Assembly (NCBI RefSeq): GCF_019856455.1
Contig: NZ_CP082205.1
Span: forward strand, 62,001 to 126,000
Reading direction: 5' to 3'
Length of the DNA: 64,000 bases
Source: Streptococcus suis
GTDB lineage: Bacteria > Bacillota > Bacilli > Lactobacillales > Streptococcaceae
Shown here: positions 1 through 7,746 of the stretch, piece after piece
How positions within the stretch are numbered: the first letter of the stretch is position 1
Layout of the letters: each line of letters starts with the position of its first letter
The notes under the pieces: model-generated
Databases searched by the model: none
Seen by the model: the letters and a program-made list of their open reading frames with translations, nothing else
Told to the model about the DNA's origin: nothing
Position numbers and translations under genes: made by a program

Positions 1-239
1 GTATTCTTTAGAAAAGTGATCAGCAAAGTTGCCTGTTGTTCGTTTAAGATATAATCTTTTGACTGTTGACCGCTCTCCATAGCTTGGATTTTAAATCCAA
101 CCTTTCCGAAACGTTCAAAGCGTTCAAGGTTTTTCCTGATAGTGCGGGTTATGGTGTGGTGTTGCACCTCTGCGCATTCTGCTACAATACTGCTCAATGT
201 GTACGGCTCTTTCCGTCCATCCATGTAAACTAATTCCAT
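1..239 (-). CDS. Rha-family phage regulatory protein, partial
   Basis: The 79 visible N-terminal residues start MELVYMDGRKEPYTLSS at an ATG and run off the window. They contain an HTITRTIRKNLERF segment and the LNEQQATLLITFL stretch characteristic of Rha/antirepressor-type phage proteins, which contact DNA and modulate phage development. It is the third gene of a leftward operon behind two small HTH genes, 12 bp after the previous stop, which fits an early lytic operon. The C-terminal half is not visible, so a variant C-terminal domain cannot be excluded. Confidence 0.7.
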   Translation of the reverse strand, partial: MELVYMDGRKEPYTLSSIVAECAEVQHHTITRTIRKNLERFERFGKVGFKIQAMESGQQSKDYILNEQQATLLITFLKN

Positions 240-251
240 GCTTGCCCCTTT

Positions 252-458
252 CTATACTTGTGTAAGATACAACGCTATAAACTCCATTGGGTTATCTGAT
301 AAATCAGCAATCTTTTTCAAATTCGCTTTATTAGGTGCGTTTCTGCCTTTTTCCCAATTATTTACCGTACCTTTGGAAGTGTTGAAGCGTTGTCCGAATT
401 GTTCCATTGTTTCACCTAGGCTTACTCTGATAACTTTGATTCGTTCGCCTAATTCCAT
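252..458 (-). CDS. Small XRE-family helix-turn-helix protein
   Basis: A 68-residue DNA-binding protein beginning MELGERIKVIRVSLG, with the HTH motif QFGQRFNTSKGTVNNWEKG. I place the start at 458, behind AAAGGAG. An upstream in-frame ATG at 500 has no comparable ribosome-binding site and would overlap the preceding gene's end. An operator-like palindrome (480-493) sits just upstream, so the phage repressor may control this gene separately from the gene before it. It is probably a Cro-like or auxiliary regulator; no other domain is visible. Confidence 0.75.
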   Translation of the reverse strand: MELGERIKVIRVSLGETMEQFGQRFNTSKGTVNNWEKGRNAPNKANLKKIADLSDNPMEFIALYLTQV

Positions 459-479
459 GCTTGCCTGCTCCTTTCTATG

Positions 480-493
480 AACGGTATAACCGT
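480..493. promoter_or_regulatory. Operator-like palindrome O3
   Basis: AACGGTATAACCGT is the same 14-bp inverted repeat found twice at 717-756. It lies between two leftward HTH genes, a few bases upstream of the second gene's ribosome-binding site. It is probably a third binding site for the element's repressor or Cro. Confidence 0.65.
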
Positions 494-496
494 CTA

Positions 497-691
497 TCAT
501 GGTAAAAAAATAATGTCGTCATAAGCCACATTAAAAAGTTTTGAAATTTTTTCCACTTGGTCAACGGTTGGAAAACGCTTCTTGTTTTCCCATTTGCTCC
601 AAGTAGTAGTGGAAATACCAAGTTTTTCAGCCACTTCAGTCTGCTTCATATCTGCATTAGCTCGTAGGGCTTTCAGTGTGTACTTGCTCAT
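497..691 (-). CDS. Cro-like XRE-family regulator
   Basis: A 64-residue HTH protein, MSKYTLKALRANADMKQTEVAEKLG followed by ISTTTWSKWENKKRFPTVDQV, which is almost entirely an XRE domain. It is the first gene of the leftward operon and is divergent from the repressor at 866, the normal position of a Cro or anti-repressor. A GGAGG ribosome-binding site precedes the ATG. Its promoter has an operator filling the spacer (737-765), so the divergent repressor should silence it in the integrated state. The role is inferred from position and fold. Confidence 0.8.
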   Translation of the reverse strand: MSKYTLKALRANADMKQTEVAEKLGISTTTWSKWENKKRFPTVDQVEKISKLFNVAYDDIIFLP

Positions 692-716
692 TACTTCACC
701 TCCTTTTTTATTTGTG

Positions 717-765
717 AACGGCTTAACCGTGTTTTCAGTATAAACGGTATTACCGTGTTTATCAA
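717..765 (-). promoter_or_regulatory. Leftward lytic-type promoter with two operators
   Basis: Read on the minus strand, a -35 TTGATA (760-765) and -10 TATACT (737-742) are separated by exactly 17 bp. Operator AACGGTATTACCGT (743-756) occupies that spacer. A second operator, AACGGCTTAACCGT, lies at 717-730, 26 bp away, just downstream of the -10. A repressor bound here would block RNA polymerase directly. Confidence 0.8.
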
Positions 766-803
766 GCGTTTTTTAATTATTTTTTAACTTTTTTTCTTTT
801 TTC

Positions 804-832
804 TTGCTTTCTGTATGTTTTAACCGTATAAT
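804..832 (+). promoter_or_regulatory. Promoter of the repressor gene
   Basis: TTGCTT (804-809), a 17-bp spacer and a perfect TATAAT (827-832) lie 34 bp upstream of the repressor ATG. A half operator, TAACCGT (821-827), overlaps the -10, which suggests weaker autoregulation than on the divergent promoter. Confidence 0.8.
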
Positions 833-865
833 TAGAATTATGATAAAAAGAAAGGCGGTGCGGTT

Positions 866-1618
866 ATGTCGCTAGGAAATAAGCAGATAATGGCAGAAAA
901 TATAAAGAGATTGCTAGATATGAAAGGGCTAAATCCTCGCCAAATGGCACTGGCTTTAGATTTCAAATATACAACCGTTCTCGATTGGGTCAATGCAAAG
1001 ACCTACCCACGTATAGACAAAATAGAAATAATGGCGAATTACTTCGGTGTAAATAAGTCTGATTTGATTGAGGAAAAGAGTTCCGTCATTCCTTTTTCTA
1101 ACTTTGACCCTCGACAAGCCATTTTGTTGTCTAACTATTCCAAGTTAGACGAAGCCAATAAAAATAATTTGTTAAAAACCTCTGAACAATTACTACAAAA
1201 CCAAAATACTTCAATCGTTGAAGAATTGGCTATCACTTACGAAGTCAAAGCTGTTTCACGGCTAGCCGCTGGTGTCGGTTTTGGCTATGATGATAATGAA
1301 ATAATCACCGTCCAAGTTACCAACGAACCGCCAAAGCATGATATAGCTTCAATTGTTGACGGCGATAGCATGACCCCGAATTATCACGATGGCGATGTTA
1401 TTTATTTAAGAGATAAGGGTATTTCTTCATACTCTGGACAAGTCTGTGCCGTTGTGGTTGATGATAAAACCTACTTGAAAAGGGTCTACACTGAAGCTAC
1501 TGGCTTGCGTTTGGTATCGATCAATAAAAAATACAATGATATTGTCATAGATTTCCCACCGTCTGAGGATACACATATCAAAGTTTTTTCTGTCGTTGGT
1601 AGTGATAGGGTTATCTAA
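866..1618 (+). CDS. CI/LexA-like phage repressor (HTH + S24 peptidase)
   Basis: 250 residues. An XRE-type HTH (about 8-66) is followed by an S24/LexA-type self-cleaving domain (about 125-245). The Ala135-Gly136 dipeptide in RLAAGVGFG is the likely cleavage site, Ser168 in VDGDSMTPNYHDGD the nucleophile and Lys205 in TYLKRVY the general base. The family maintains lysogeny by binding operators and is inactivated by RecA-stimulated self-cleavage after DNA damage. The start is supported by AAAGGCGG upstream and the promoter at 804-832. It is divergent from the Cro-like gene, with shared operators between them. Confidence 0.9.
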   Translation: MSLGNKQIMAENIKRLLDMKGLNPRQMALALDFKYTTVLDWVNAKTYPRIDKIEIMANYFGVNKSDLIEEKSSVIPFSNFDPRQAILLSNYSKLDEANKNNLLKTSEQLLQNQNTSIVEELAITYEVKAVSRLAAGVGFGYDDNEIITVQVTNEPPKHDIASIVDGDSMTPNYHDGDVIYLRDKGISSYSGQVCAVVVDDKTYLKRVYTEATGLRLVSINKKYNDIVIDFPPSEDTHIKVFSVVGSDRVI

Positions 1619-1709
1619 GCCCTTTCACCACGTTCAAACACTTCTCTGGTATATTTACCCTACTGAATTATTCCACGCTCTCAGGGGCTTTCTGGTGACT
1701 GTGTGGAGT

Positions 1710-1866
1710 GAAAAAAGTCAGATTTTGTCGGTTGCTGAAAAAACTCAACAAAACTCAATAGCTAAAAAAAGTCAGTTTTTATCAGTAGCCGAAAAAGTCA
1801 ACATTAGTCAACATGAAAAAGGTAGGTTTTGTTAGGAGCTGAAAAATGTCAAGTTTTGTCAATCTG
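1710..1866. repeat. Six degenerate ~24-27-bp direct repeats
   Basis: Units starting with GAAAAA followed by GTCA- and TTTTGTCA-like blocks begin at about 1710, 1737, 1764, 1791, 1815 and 1841. The first three are exactly 27 bp long; later units are 24-26 bp. The array fills the gene-free stretch 1619-1983 between the repressor and the RhuM gene. An open frame across it looks like a by-product of the repeats, not a gene. It could be an iteron-like or protein-binding array; no function can be assigned. Confidence 0.65.
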
Positions 1867-1983
1867 TATATTTTAGCAACCATAGCAAACCATAGCTTCT
1901 ATATTAGTTGTATGTTAGCATTTGCTAGCATTCGGCGCGTGATTACTAAACTACTAAATTTTATTATCTGAGAAAGGAAGACG

Positions 1984-2988
1984 ATGAACGAATTACAATT
2001 CTTAATCTATACGGCTGATAATAGTCAAGAAACTGCTAGCGTGATTATTCGCGGTGAAACGATTTGGGCTAGTCAGAAAGAAATGGCCCGTCTGTTTGAT
2101 GTTGGAGTCCCAGCAATCAGTAAGCACCTTAAAAATATCTTTGAAGAAGGTGAACTAGATGAAAAAGTGGTTGTTTCCAAAATGGAAAATACCACTCAAC
2201 ACGGTGCAATGGCTGATAAAACTCAAACAAAAGAAGTCAGTTACTACAACCTAGACGCCATTATATCGGTGGGCTACCGTGTCAACTCACAAAAGGCTAC
2301 CAAGTTTAGACAATGGGCCACTTCCGTACTGCGTGAGTACATGATTAAAGGTTTTGCCATGGATGATGAGCGATTGAAGCAAGGCGAAAACTTGTTGGAA
2401 AAAGACTATTTCCGTGAGCTTTTAGAACGAGTTCGTTCTATCCGTGCTAGTGAACGACGAATTTGGTTACAAATCACAGATATTTTTGCTGAAATATCTA
2501 TCGATTATGACCCTAAAAGCACCCTAACAAAGAATTTCTATGCTGATGTCCAGAATAAATTCCACTATGCTATCACTGGTCAAACTGCTGCGGAAATTAT
2601 CTATACAAAAGCAGACCATACAAAAGAAAATATGGGACTGACAACATGGAAAAACTCCCCAGACGGGCGTATTCTGCAAGCAGACACCTTGGTAGCAAAG
2701 AACTATCTAACCGCTGATGAAATCTGTTCTCTTGAAAGAGGTGTGTCAAGCTACTTTGATTACTTAGAAAGACAGATTGAACAACGAAAAGCCCAAACCA
2801 TGGCGCAACTCGCTGAAAGCATTGACCGCTTTTTGACTTTCCAAGAATACGATATTTTACAAGGACACGGGAAGATATCAACACAATCCGCCAAAGATAA
2901 AGCAAAAGCAGAATACCAACTGTTTAACAAGACGCAAAAAATAAATTCTGACTTTGAAAAATCACTAAAGAGACTGACAGATAAATAA
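1984..2988 (+). CDS. RhuM-family (virulence-associated) protein
   Basis: 334 residues that I recognise as the RhuM family: the N-terminal ETIWASQKEMARLFDV / AISKHLKNIFEEGEL region and a central YNLDAIISVGYRVNSQKAT / FRQWATSVLREYMIKGF block. These proteins are common on phages, plasmids and pathogenicity islands; the N-terminal part resembles a DNA-binding Bro/KilA-like module, but the biochemical role is unknown. It follows AGAAAGGAAG and stands alone between the repressor and the integrase. Cargo or a regulatory gene of the element are both possible. Confidence 0.8.
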   Translation: MNELQFLIYTADNSQETASVIIRGETIWASQKEMARLFDVGVPAISKHLKNIFEEGELDEKVVVSKMENTTQHGAMADKTQTKEVSYYNLDAIISVGYRVNSQKATKFRQWATSVLREYMIKGFAMDDERLKQGENLLEKDYFRELLERVRSIRASERRIWLQITDIFAEISIDYDPKSTLTKNFYADVQNKFHYAITGQTAAEIIYTKADHTKENMGLTTWKNSPDGRILQADTLVAKNYLTADEICSLERGVSSYFDYLERQIEQRKAQTMAQLAESIDRFLTFQEYDILQGHGKISTQSAKDKAKAEYQLFNKTQKINSDFEKSLKRLTDK

Positions 2989-3226
2989 AGATTTTTTTAT
3001 CTTTTCTGGTTTCTGGTGCGTGCTATCGGTCTATAATCTTTATATCTCGAAAACGCTCCAAAATCGTCTGTATTCGCTTTTAACTTGTGACTGGTTATTT
3101 ACCCTATCCAACCAAAACAAACGAAAATAGGGCTATTCTCGTAAGCCTACGCATGATATAAACAAACTTAATCTAAAATCTTTTTAATAACAGCCTGCCT
3201 GCTGATGTTTAGAAAGGTTTATGATC

Positions 3227-4372
3227 ATGAAAATTACTGAAGTAACAAAAAAAGACGGTAGCATTGTTTACCGTGCAAGTGTCTATCTTGGGGTAGATGC
3301 CATTACAGGCAAGAAAGTAAAAACCAGTGTGACAGGTAGGACAAAAACGGAGGTTAAACAGAAAGCAAAGCACGCGCTGATTGAGTTTGCCAAAAATGGT
3401 TCAACGGTAAAAAAGGAAGTAGAAGTAAAAACCTATCAAGAATTAGCTGACCTTTGGCTAGAAAGTTACAAGTTAACAGTAAAGCCTCAGACTTTTGTAG
3501 TAACCAAAAGGCAACTATATAACCACCTTATTCCAATATTTGGAGTAATGAAACTAGATAAGATAGTACCAGCCACCATTCAGCAGTTTGTTAATGGTCT
3601 GGCTCCTAAGTTGGTAAATTTTAAAGCTATTCATTCAATCAATAATAGAATTTTACAACATGGGGTACTGTTGCAAGTTCTGGCCACAAATCCAGCTCGT
3701 GATGTTATCTTACCCAAAAAGCAGAAAAAGGGACGTGAGGCGGTCAGGTTCATAGAACCCGAACACTTAAAACAGTTTCTTGATCATGCTGAACAATTAG
3801 CAAGTACTAACTTTAGCAAGTATTACCAATATGTTATTTTTAAGTTATTACTGGCCACTGGTTGCCGTATTGGTGAATTGTCTGCCCTGGAGTGGTCTGA
3901 TATTGACCTAGAAGCCGGCACAATATCGATCAGTAAAACCTATAGCATGGAACTGCATATAATCGGGACAACAAAGACAAAGGCAGGTACTCGTATCATC
4001 AGTATAGACAAAAAAACAGCTCTCTTACTGAAACAATATCAAAACCGCCAACGCTTGATGTTTCTTGAGGTCGGCGCGTGTACTCCTGATGTTGTATTTG
4101 CCACAACGGTTAGGGAATACCTCCCGCGGATTTCACTACAAGAAATTATAAACCGTCGGTGTAAGGCCTTGGGTATTCCTCGCTTTACTTGTCACGCTTT
4201 CCGCCATACTCACGCTAGTTTACTGTTGAACGCTGGTATTAGTTACAAGGAACTCCAATATCGTCTTGGACACTCTAACATTTCAATGACCTTAGACACT
4301 TATGGGCACCTATCCAAAGATAAAGAAAAAGAGGCAGTTTCATTTTATGAAAAAGCCATAAATAATCTCTAG
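3227..4372 (+). CDS. Tyrosine recombinase (integrase)
   Basis: A site-specific recombinase with an arm-binding N-terminus, a SAM-like core-binding region and a catalytic domain. Numbered from the upstream ATG at 3221, catalytic residues visible are Arg216 (TGCRIGELSALEW), His325/Arg328 (CHAFRHTH), His351 (LGHSNISM) and Tyr361 (LDTYGHL). All are present, so it is probably active. I prefer the ATG at 3227 because AAAGG lies 9 bp before it but only 3 bp before 3221. It is the last gene before dut, so the element's right junction should be within about 100 bp downstream. Confidence 0.88.
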   Translation: MKITEVTKKDGSIVYRASVYLGVDAITGKKVKTSVTGRTKTEVKQKAKHALIEFAKNGSTVKKEVEVKTYQELADLWLESYKLTVKPQTFVVTKRQLYNHLIPIFGVMKLDKIVPATIQQFVNGLAPKLVNFKAIHSINNRILQHGVLLQVLATNPARDVILPKKQKKGREAVRFIEPEHLKQFLDHAEQLASTNFSKYYQYVIFKLLLATGCRIGELSALEWSDIDLEAGTISISKTYSMELHIIGTTKTKAGTRIISIDKKTALLLKQYQNRQRLMFLEVGACTPDVVFATTVREYLPRISLQEIINRRCKALGIPRFTCHAFRHTHASLLLNAGISYKELQYRLGHSNISMTLDTYGHLSKDKEKEAVSFYEKAINNL

Positions 4373-4469
4373 GTGTACAAAAAGGTCCACAAATTACAAA
4401 AACAACTTTTTACAAGGTACTAGAAACCTTATTAAATCAACGTTTCGAAAGGAAAAAAGAAAAAATAGT

Positions 4470-4913
4470 ATGAAAATCCGTGGATTCGAACTGGTTAGCC
4501 AGTTTACTGATGAAAATTTATTGCCAAAACGTGAGACAGCCCACGCAGCAGGTTACGACCTAAAGGCTGCGGAGAGGGTTAGCTTGGAGCCAGGTGAGAT
4601 TAAGCTGGTGCCAACGGGTGTCAAGGCCTATATGCAGGCCAACGAGGTCCTCTATCTCTACGACCGTTCGTCCAACCCTCGCAAGAAGGGCCTGGTCCTG
4701 ATTAACTCGGTTGGAGTTATCGACGGCGACTACTATGGAAATCCAGCCAACGAAGGCCACATCTTTGCCCAGATGCGAAACATCACAGAAGAAACCGTGG
4801 TGGTGGAAGCTGGGGAGCGAATTGTGCAGGCTGTTTTTGCCCCCTTCCTTTTGGCTGACGGCGACCAGGCCGACGGCGTTCGGACAGGTGGATTTGGCTC
4901 GACAGGGAAATAG
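4470..4913 (+). CDS. dut: Deoxyuridine 5'-triphosphate nucleotidohydrolase (dUTPase)
   Basis: 147 residues with all five trimeric dUTPase motifs: AGYDLKA (27-33), RSSNPRKKG (66-74), GVIDGDYYGN (82-91), GERIVQ (115-120) and RTGGFGSTG (138-146). The enzyme hydrolyses dUTP to dUMP and pyrophosphate, keeping uracil out of DNA and supplying dTMP synthesis. It starts a compact cluster with the phosphatase (6-bp gap) and radA. Its base composition is visibly richer in G and C than the preceding mobile element, which supports the element boundary here. Confidence 0.92.
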   Translation: MKIRGFELVSQFTDENLLPKRETAHAAGYDLKAAERVSLEPGEIKLVPTGVKAYMQANEVLYLYDRSSNPRKKGLVLINSVGVIDGDYYGNPANEGHIFAQMRNITEETVVVEAGERIVQAVFAPFLLADGDQADGVRTGGFGSTGK

Positions 4914-4919
4914 ACTACT

Positions 4920-5453
4920 ATGCAGATTCTCTTTGTGCGGCATTCCGAACCCGACTACAGTATGTTTGACCGGCATGACAATCCTCGGCTGTATGCAGGT
5001 TTTGGACGGGATCTGGCTCCCCTGACTGAAAAGGGAAGGGCTTTGGCCCAGGAAGTTGCCAGCAGTCCTGTTTTTGCTCATGCCCAGTTGGTTATCGCTT
5101 CAAGCGTCACGCGGGCCTTGGAGACTGCAACTTATATTGCTCATGCCAACCAACTGCCTCTTCTGGTCGAGCCCTTTTTTCATGAGTGGCGACCAGACCT
5201 GACGGGGCAAAATGCCAGTCAAGATGAGGCTGTCTTGGCTCATCGATTATTTTTAGAAAATGGCGGAGCGGTGCCCGAGTCTTCTCCTGTTCGCTATGAG
5301 ACTGCTGCGGAGATGAGAGAGCGATTTTTACAGGCTCTTGAAAAATACCAAGCCTATGACCGACTTGTTATCGTCTGTCATGGTATGCTGATACGCCAGT
5401 TTGTTCCCAAAGAAACTATAGCCTACTGCGAAATCCTAGAATATAATCTATAG
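4920..5453 (+). CDS. Histidine phosphatase family protein
   Basis: 177 residues of the phosphoglycerate-mutase-like superfamily. The N-terminal LFVRHSEPD carries the phospho-accepting His, and VIVCHGMLIRQF carries the second active-site His. Substrates of such small family members range from sugar phosphates to nucleotides, and nothing here picks one. It lies between dut and radA; its TAG stop overlaps the AGGAGG ribosome-binding site of radA, so the two are translationally coupled. Confidence 0.82.
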   Translation: MQILFVRHSEPDYSMFDRHDNPRLYAGFGRDLAPLTEKGRALAQEVASSPVFAHAQLVIASSVTRALETATYIAHANQLPLLVEPFFHEWRPDLTGQNASQDEAVLAHRLFLENGGAVPESSPVRYETAAEMRERFLQALEKYQAYDRLVIVCHGMLIRQFVPKETIAYCEILEYNL

Positions 5454-5465
5454 GAGGAAATCATC

Positions 5466-6827
5466 ATCGCTAAGAAAAAAACAACCTTTGTCTGTCAATC
5501 CTGCGAGTACCACTCGCCTAAGTATCTGGGTCGTTGCCCCAACTGTGGCTCCTGGTCTAGCTTTGTCGAGGAAGTGGAAGTCGCTGAAGTCAAGAACGAG
5601 CGGGTCAGCCTGACAGGTGAGAAGACCCGACCAATGAAGCTCAATGAAGTGTCGTCCATTCAAGTGGCTCGCACCAAGACCAATATGGAAGAGTTTAACC
5701 GCGTCCTTGGTGGCGGCGTGGTGCCGGGCAGTCTGGTCCTGATTGGAGGCGATCCAGGGATTGGCAAGTCCACCTTGCTCCTGCAAGTATCCACCCAGCT
5801 GTCTACCATTGGCAGCGTCCTCTACGTGTCGGGGGAAGAGTCTGCCCAGCAGATTAAGCTCCGTGCCGAGCGTTTGGGCGACATCGACAGCGAGTTCTAT
5901 CTCTATGCGGAGACCAATATGCAGAGCATTCGGACTGAGATTGAGAAAATCAAGCCAGATTTCCTGATTATCGACTCTATCCAGACTATTATGAGCCCTG
6001 ACATCTCCAGCGTGCAAGGATCTGTCAGTCAGGTCCGCGAAGTGACCAATGAACTCATGCAGATTGCCAAGACCAACAACATCGCAACCTTTATCGTCGG
6101 CCACATGACCAAGGAAGGAACCCTGGCTGGACCGCGGACCTTGGAGCATATGGTAGATACCGTTCTTTATTTTGAGGGCGAGCGGCAACACACCTTCCGT
6201 ATCTTGCGGGCGGTCAAAAACCGCTTTGGCTCTACCAACGAAATCGGCATTTTTGAAATGCAGTCACAGGGCTTGGTCGAAGTTCTCAATCCAAGTGAGG
6301 TCTTTCTGGAAGAGCGTCTGGACGGAGCGACAGGCTCTGCTATTGTCGTGACCATGGAGGGCACTCGCCCTATCCTTGCCGAAGTGCAGGCTCTGGTGAC
6401 GCCGACCATGTTTGGCAATGCCAAGCGGACCACGACAGGCTTGGATTTCAACCGCGCCAGCTTGATTATGGCGGTTTTGGAAAAACGGGCAGGCCTGCTC
6501 CTCCAAAACCAAGATGCCTACCTCAAGTCAGCAGGCGGTGTCAAACTGGATGAGCCAGCTATTGACCTTGCGGTCGCAGTTGCCCTCGCCTCCAGTTACA
6601 AGGACAAGCCAACCAACCCACAAGAGTGCTTTATAGGCGAAATCGGTCTGACAGGGGAAATCCGCCGCGTCAATCGGATTGAACAACGGATTAACGAAGC
6701 CGCCAAATTGGGCTTTACCAAGGTCTATGCCCCAAAAAATTCCCTGACAGGTATCAAGGTACCCAAGGAAATCACGGTTGTCGGCGTGACCACCATTGGC
6801 GAAGTCTTACAGAAAGTATTCAACTGA
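5466..6827 (+). CDS. radA: DNA repair protein RadA, apparent ATC start
   Basis: 453 residues if initiated at ATC 5466. The N-terminal C4 zinc finger (Cys10, Cys13, Cys24, Cys27), Walker [11 protein letters not shown] (94-103), Walker B LIIDSIQT, the RadA KNRFG motif and a C-terminal Lon-like domain are all present. RadA is a RecA-related helicase acting in branch migration and in natural transformation. No ATG, GTG or TTG precedes the zinc finger in frame: the codons after AGGAGG (5452-5457) are ATC ATC ATC GCT AAG. The ATC at 5466 has the best spacing (8 bp). The next in-frame ATG (5574) would delete the zinc finger. Confidence 0.9.
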   Translation: MAKKKTTFVCQSCEYHSPKYLGRCPNCGSWSSFVEEVEVAEVKNERVSLTGEKTRPMKLNEVSSIQVARTKTNMEEFNRVLGGGVVPGSLVLIGGDPGIGKSTLLLQVSTQLSTIGSVLYVSGEESAQQIKLRAERLGDIDSEFYLYAETNMQSIRTEIEKIKPDFLIIDSIQTIMSPDISSVQGSVSQVREVTNELMQIAKTNNIATFIVGHMTKEGTLAGPRTLEHMVDTVLYFEGERQHTFRILRAVKNRFGSTNEIGIFEMQSQGLVEVLNPSEVFLEERLDGATGSAIVVTMEGTRPILAEVQALVTPTMFGNAKRTTTGLDFNRASLIMAVLEKRAGLLLQNQDAYLKSAGGVKLDEPAIDLAVAVALASSYKDKPTNPQECFIGEIGLTGEIRRVNRIEQRINEAAKLGFTKVYAPKNSLTGIKVPKEITVVGVTTIGEVLQKVFN

Positions 6828-6839
6828 TAAAATCATTCG

Positions 6840-6867
6840 GGAGTGACAGCTAGTCGCTCCTCTTTTT
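6840..6867 (+). terminator. Terminator after radA
   Basis: Stem GGAGTGAC (6840-6847) and GTCGCTCC (6853-6860), a 5-nt loop, then TCTTTTT. Confidence 0.8.
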
Positions 6868-6951
6868 GCGACAAATAGTCGGGAATATGATAAGCTAGAA
6901 CCAACTTATTTTCTGAAAAATTCAGAAATTCTTATCAGACAAGGAGGTCCT

Positions 6952-7446
6952 ATGTCTTATTTTCAAAACTTTATGAAGGCCAACAAGGCCTATGTTGACC
7001 TACATGGTGATTACCATTTGCCTCTTCGTCCAAAGACCAAGGTGGCTATCGTGACCTGTATGGACTCACGGCTTCACGTGGCTCAGGCTTTGGGCTTGGC
7101 TCTGGGGGATGCTCACATTTTGCGGAATGCGGGTGGGCGTGTGACAGAAGACATGATTCGCTCGCTAGTCATTTCCCAGCAGCAGCTCGGCACAAGGGAA
7201 ATCGTTGTCCTCCACCATACAGACTGCGGTGCCCAGACCTTTACCAATGAGGACTTTGCGGCCCAACTCAAGCGGGATTTGGGAGTGGATGTGGCTGGTC
7301 AGGACTTTCTTCCTTTTACAGACATTGAAGAAAGCGTGCGGGCAGATATTGCTCTCTTGAAGCAATCTCCGCTCATACCTGATGACGTTGAGATTTTTGG
7401 TGCGGTCTATGATGTGGATACAGGTCGCATGACAGAAGTACGATAA
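6952..7446 (+). CDS. Beta-class carbonic anhydrase
   Basis: 164 residues. Zinc ligands and the catalytic dyad are visible as Cys36-Met-Asp38-Ser-Arg40 (VTCMDSRLH) and His89-Thr-Asp-Cys92 (LHHTDCG). It interconverts CO2 and bicarbonate in the cytoplasm, feeding carboxylation reactions and growth at ambient CO2. It is preceded by CAAGGAGGT and flanked by terminators on both sides, so it is monocistronic. In related streptococci gltX usually follows this gene; here only a 3' fragment of gltX appears, 8 kb downstream. Confidence 0.9.
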   Translation: MSYFQNFMKANKAYVDLHGDYHLPLRPKTKVAIVTCMDSRLHVAQALGLALGDAHILRNAGGRVTEDMIRSLVISQQQLGTREIVVLHHTDCGAQTFTNEDFAAQLKRDLGVDVAGQDFLPFTDIEESVRADIALLKQSPLIPDDVEIFGAVYDVDTGRMTEVR

Positions 7447-7449
7447 AAG

Positions 7450-7471
7450 ACTGGGGTAACCCAGTTTTTTT
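7450..7471 (+). terminator. Terminator after carbonic anhydrase
   Basis: ACTGGG / CCCAGT stem with a GTAA loop, followed by seven T residues. Confidence 0.85.
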
Positions 7472-7482
7472 CTGTAAAATTT

Positions 7483-7571
7483 ATACTCTTCGAAAATCAA
7501 AGTCAGACCTTGTTGACTTGATAAACTTCAGTTCTGTCAGCATCTGTCTGTTTTTGATTTGCATTGAGTAT
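7483..7571. repeat. RUP-like miniature element (copy 1)
   Basis: It begins ATACTCTTCGAAAATCAAA and ends with the roughly inverted TTTGATTTGCATTGAGTAT; 89 bp. Similar sequence recurs at 50677-50780 (full length) and as left-end fragments at about 12421 and 39467. The ends resemble those of the IS630-type element at 13259-14361, consistent with a non-autonomous derivative mobilised by such a transposase, as described for pneumococcal RUP. Confidence 0.75.
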
Positions 7572-7593
7572 TATCAGAATAACCGATAAATCC

Positions 7594-7622
7594 TTGACAA
7601 GTTTTTTTGAATAAGGTAAAAT
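7594..7622 (+). promoter_or_regulatory. Consensus sigma-A promoter
   Basis: TTGACA (7594-7599), a 17-bp spacer and TAAAAT (7617-7622). It drives the small ORF at 7660 and the AIM24-type gene. Confidence 0.85.
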
Positions 7623-7659
7623 TGTATTATCACAACAGAACAAACAAGAAGGATAAATC

Positions 7660-7737
7660 TTGATTTGGTTTATTTTAGCTTGTTTTTGGTTCATTTTGGC
7701 AATGCTGTGGTTAACAGGTGCCTTTCGTAAAAAATAG
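7660..7737 (+). CDS. 25-residue hydrophobic membrane peptide
   Basis: A TTG-initiated ORF behind AAGAAGGA encodes IWFILACFWFILAML-type sequence with a single transmembrane stretch and a basic end (AFRKK). It lies 38 bp after a near-consensus promoter and 9 bp before the AIM24-type gene, so the two should be co-transcribed. The tryptophan/phenylalanine-rich helix resembles small regulatory membrane peptides in general, but I do not recognise a family. Translation is inferred from the ribosome-binding site and spacing only. Confidence 0.5.
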   Translation: MIWFILACFWFILAMLWLTGAFRKK

Positions 7738-7746
7738 GAGGAAATT

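Larger units (their letters stand above)
1..4372. mobile_element. Right end of an integrated phage-like/ICE-like element
   Basis: This block holds a Rha-type regulator (cut by the window edge), two small HTH proteins, a CI/LexA-like repressor, a RhuM-family protein and a tyrosine recombinase next to the housekeeping gene dut. The divergent repressor/Cro arrangement and the integrase at one end are typical of temperate phages and integrative elements. The left end lies outside the window. The right attachment site should lie between the integrase stop and dut (4373-4469), but I could not identify a core without the left end. Confidence 0.75.

Noticed and set aside
1596..1835. 79-codon open frame after the phage repressor
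   Set aside because: It overlaps the repressor's end and then only translates the degenerate direct repeats; no ribosome-binding site or family features.
4560..5081. Minus-strand frame across dut and the phosphatase gene
   Set aside because: It is a shadow of two well-supported plus-strand genes, without a ribosome-binding site or family match.
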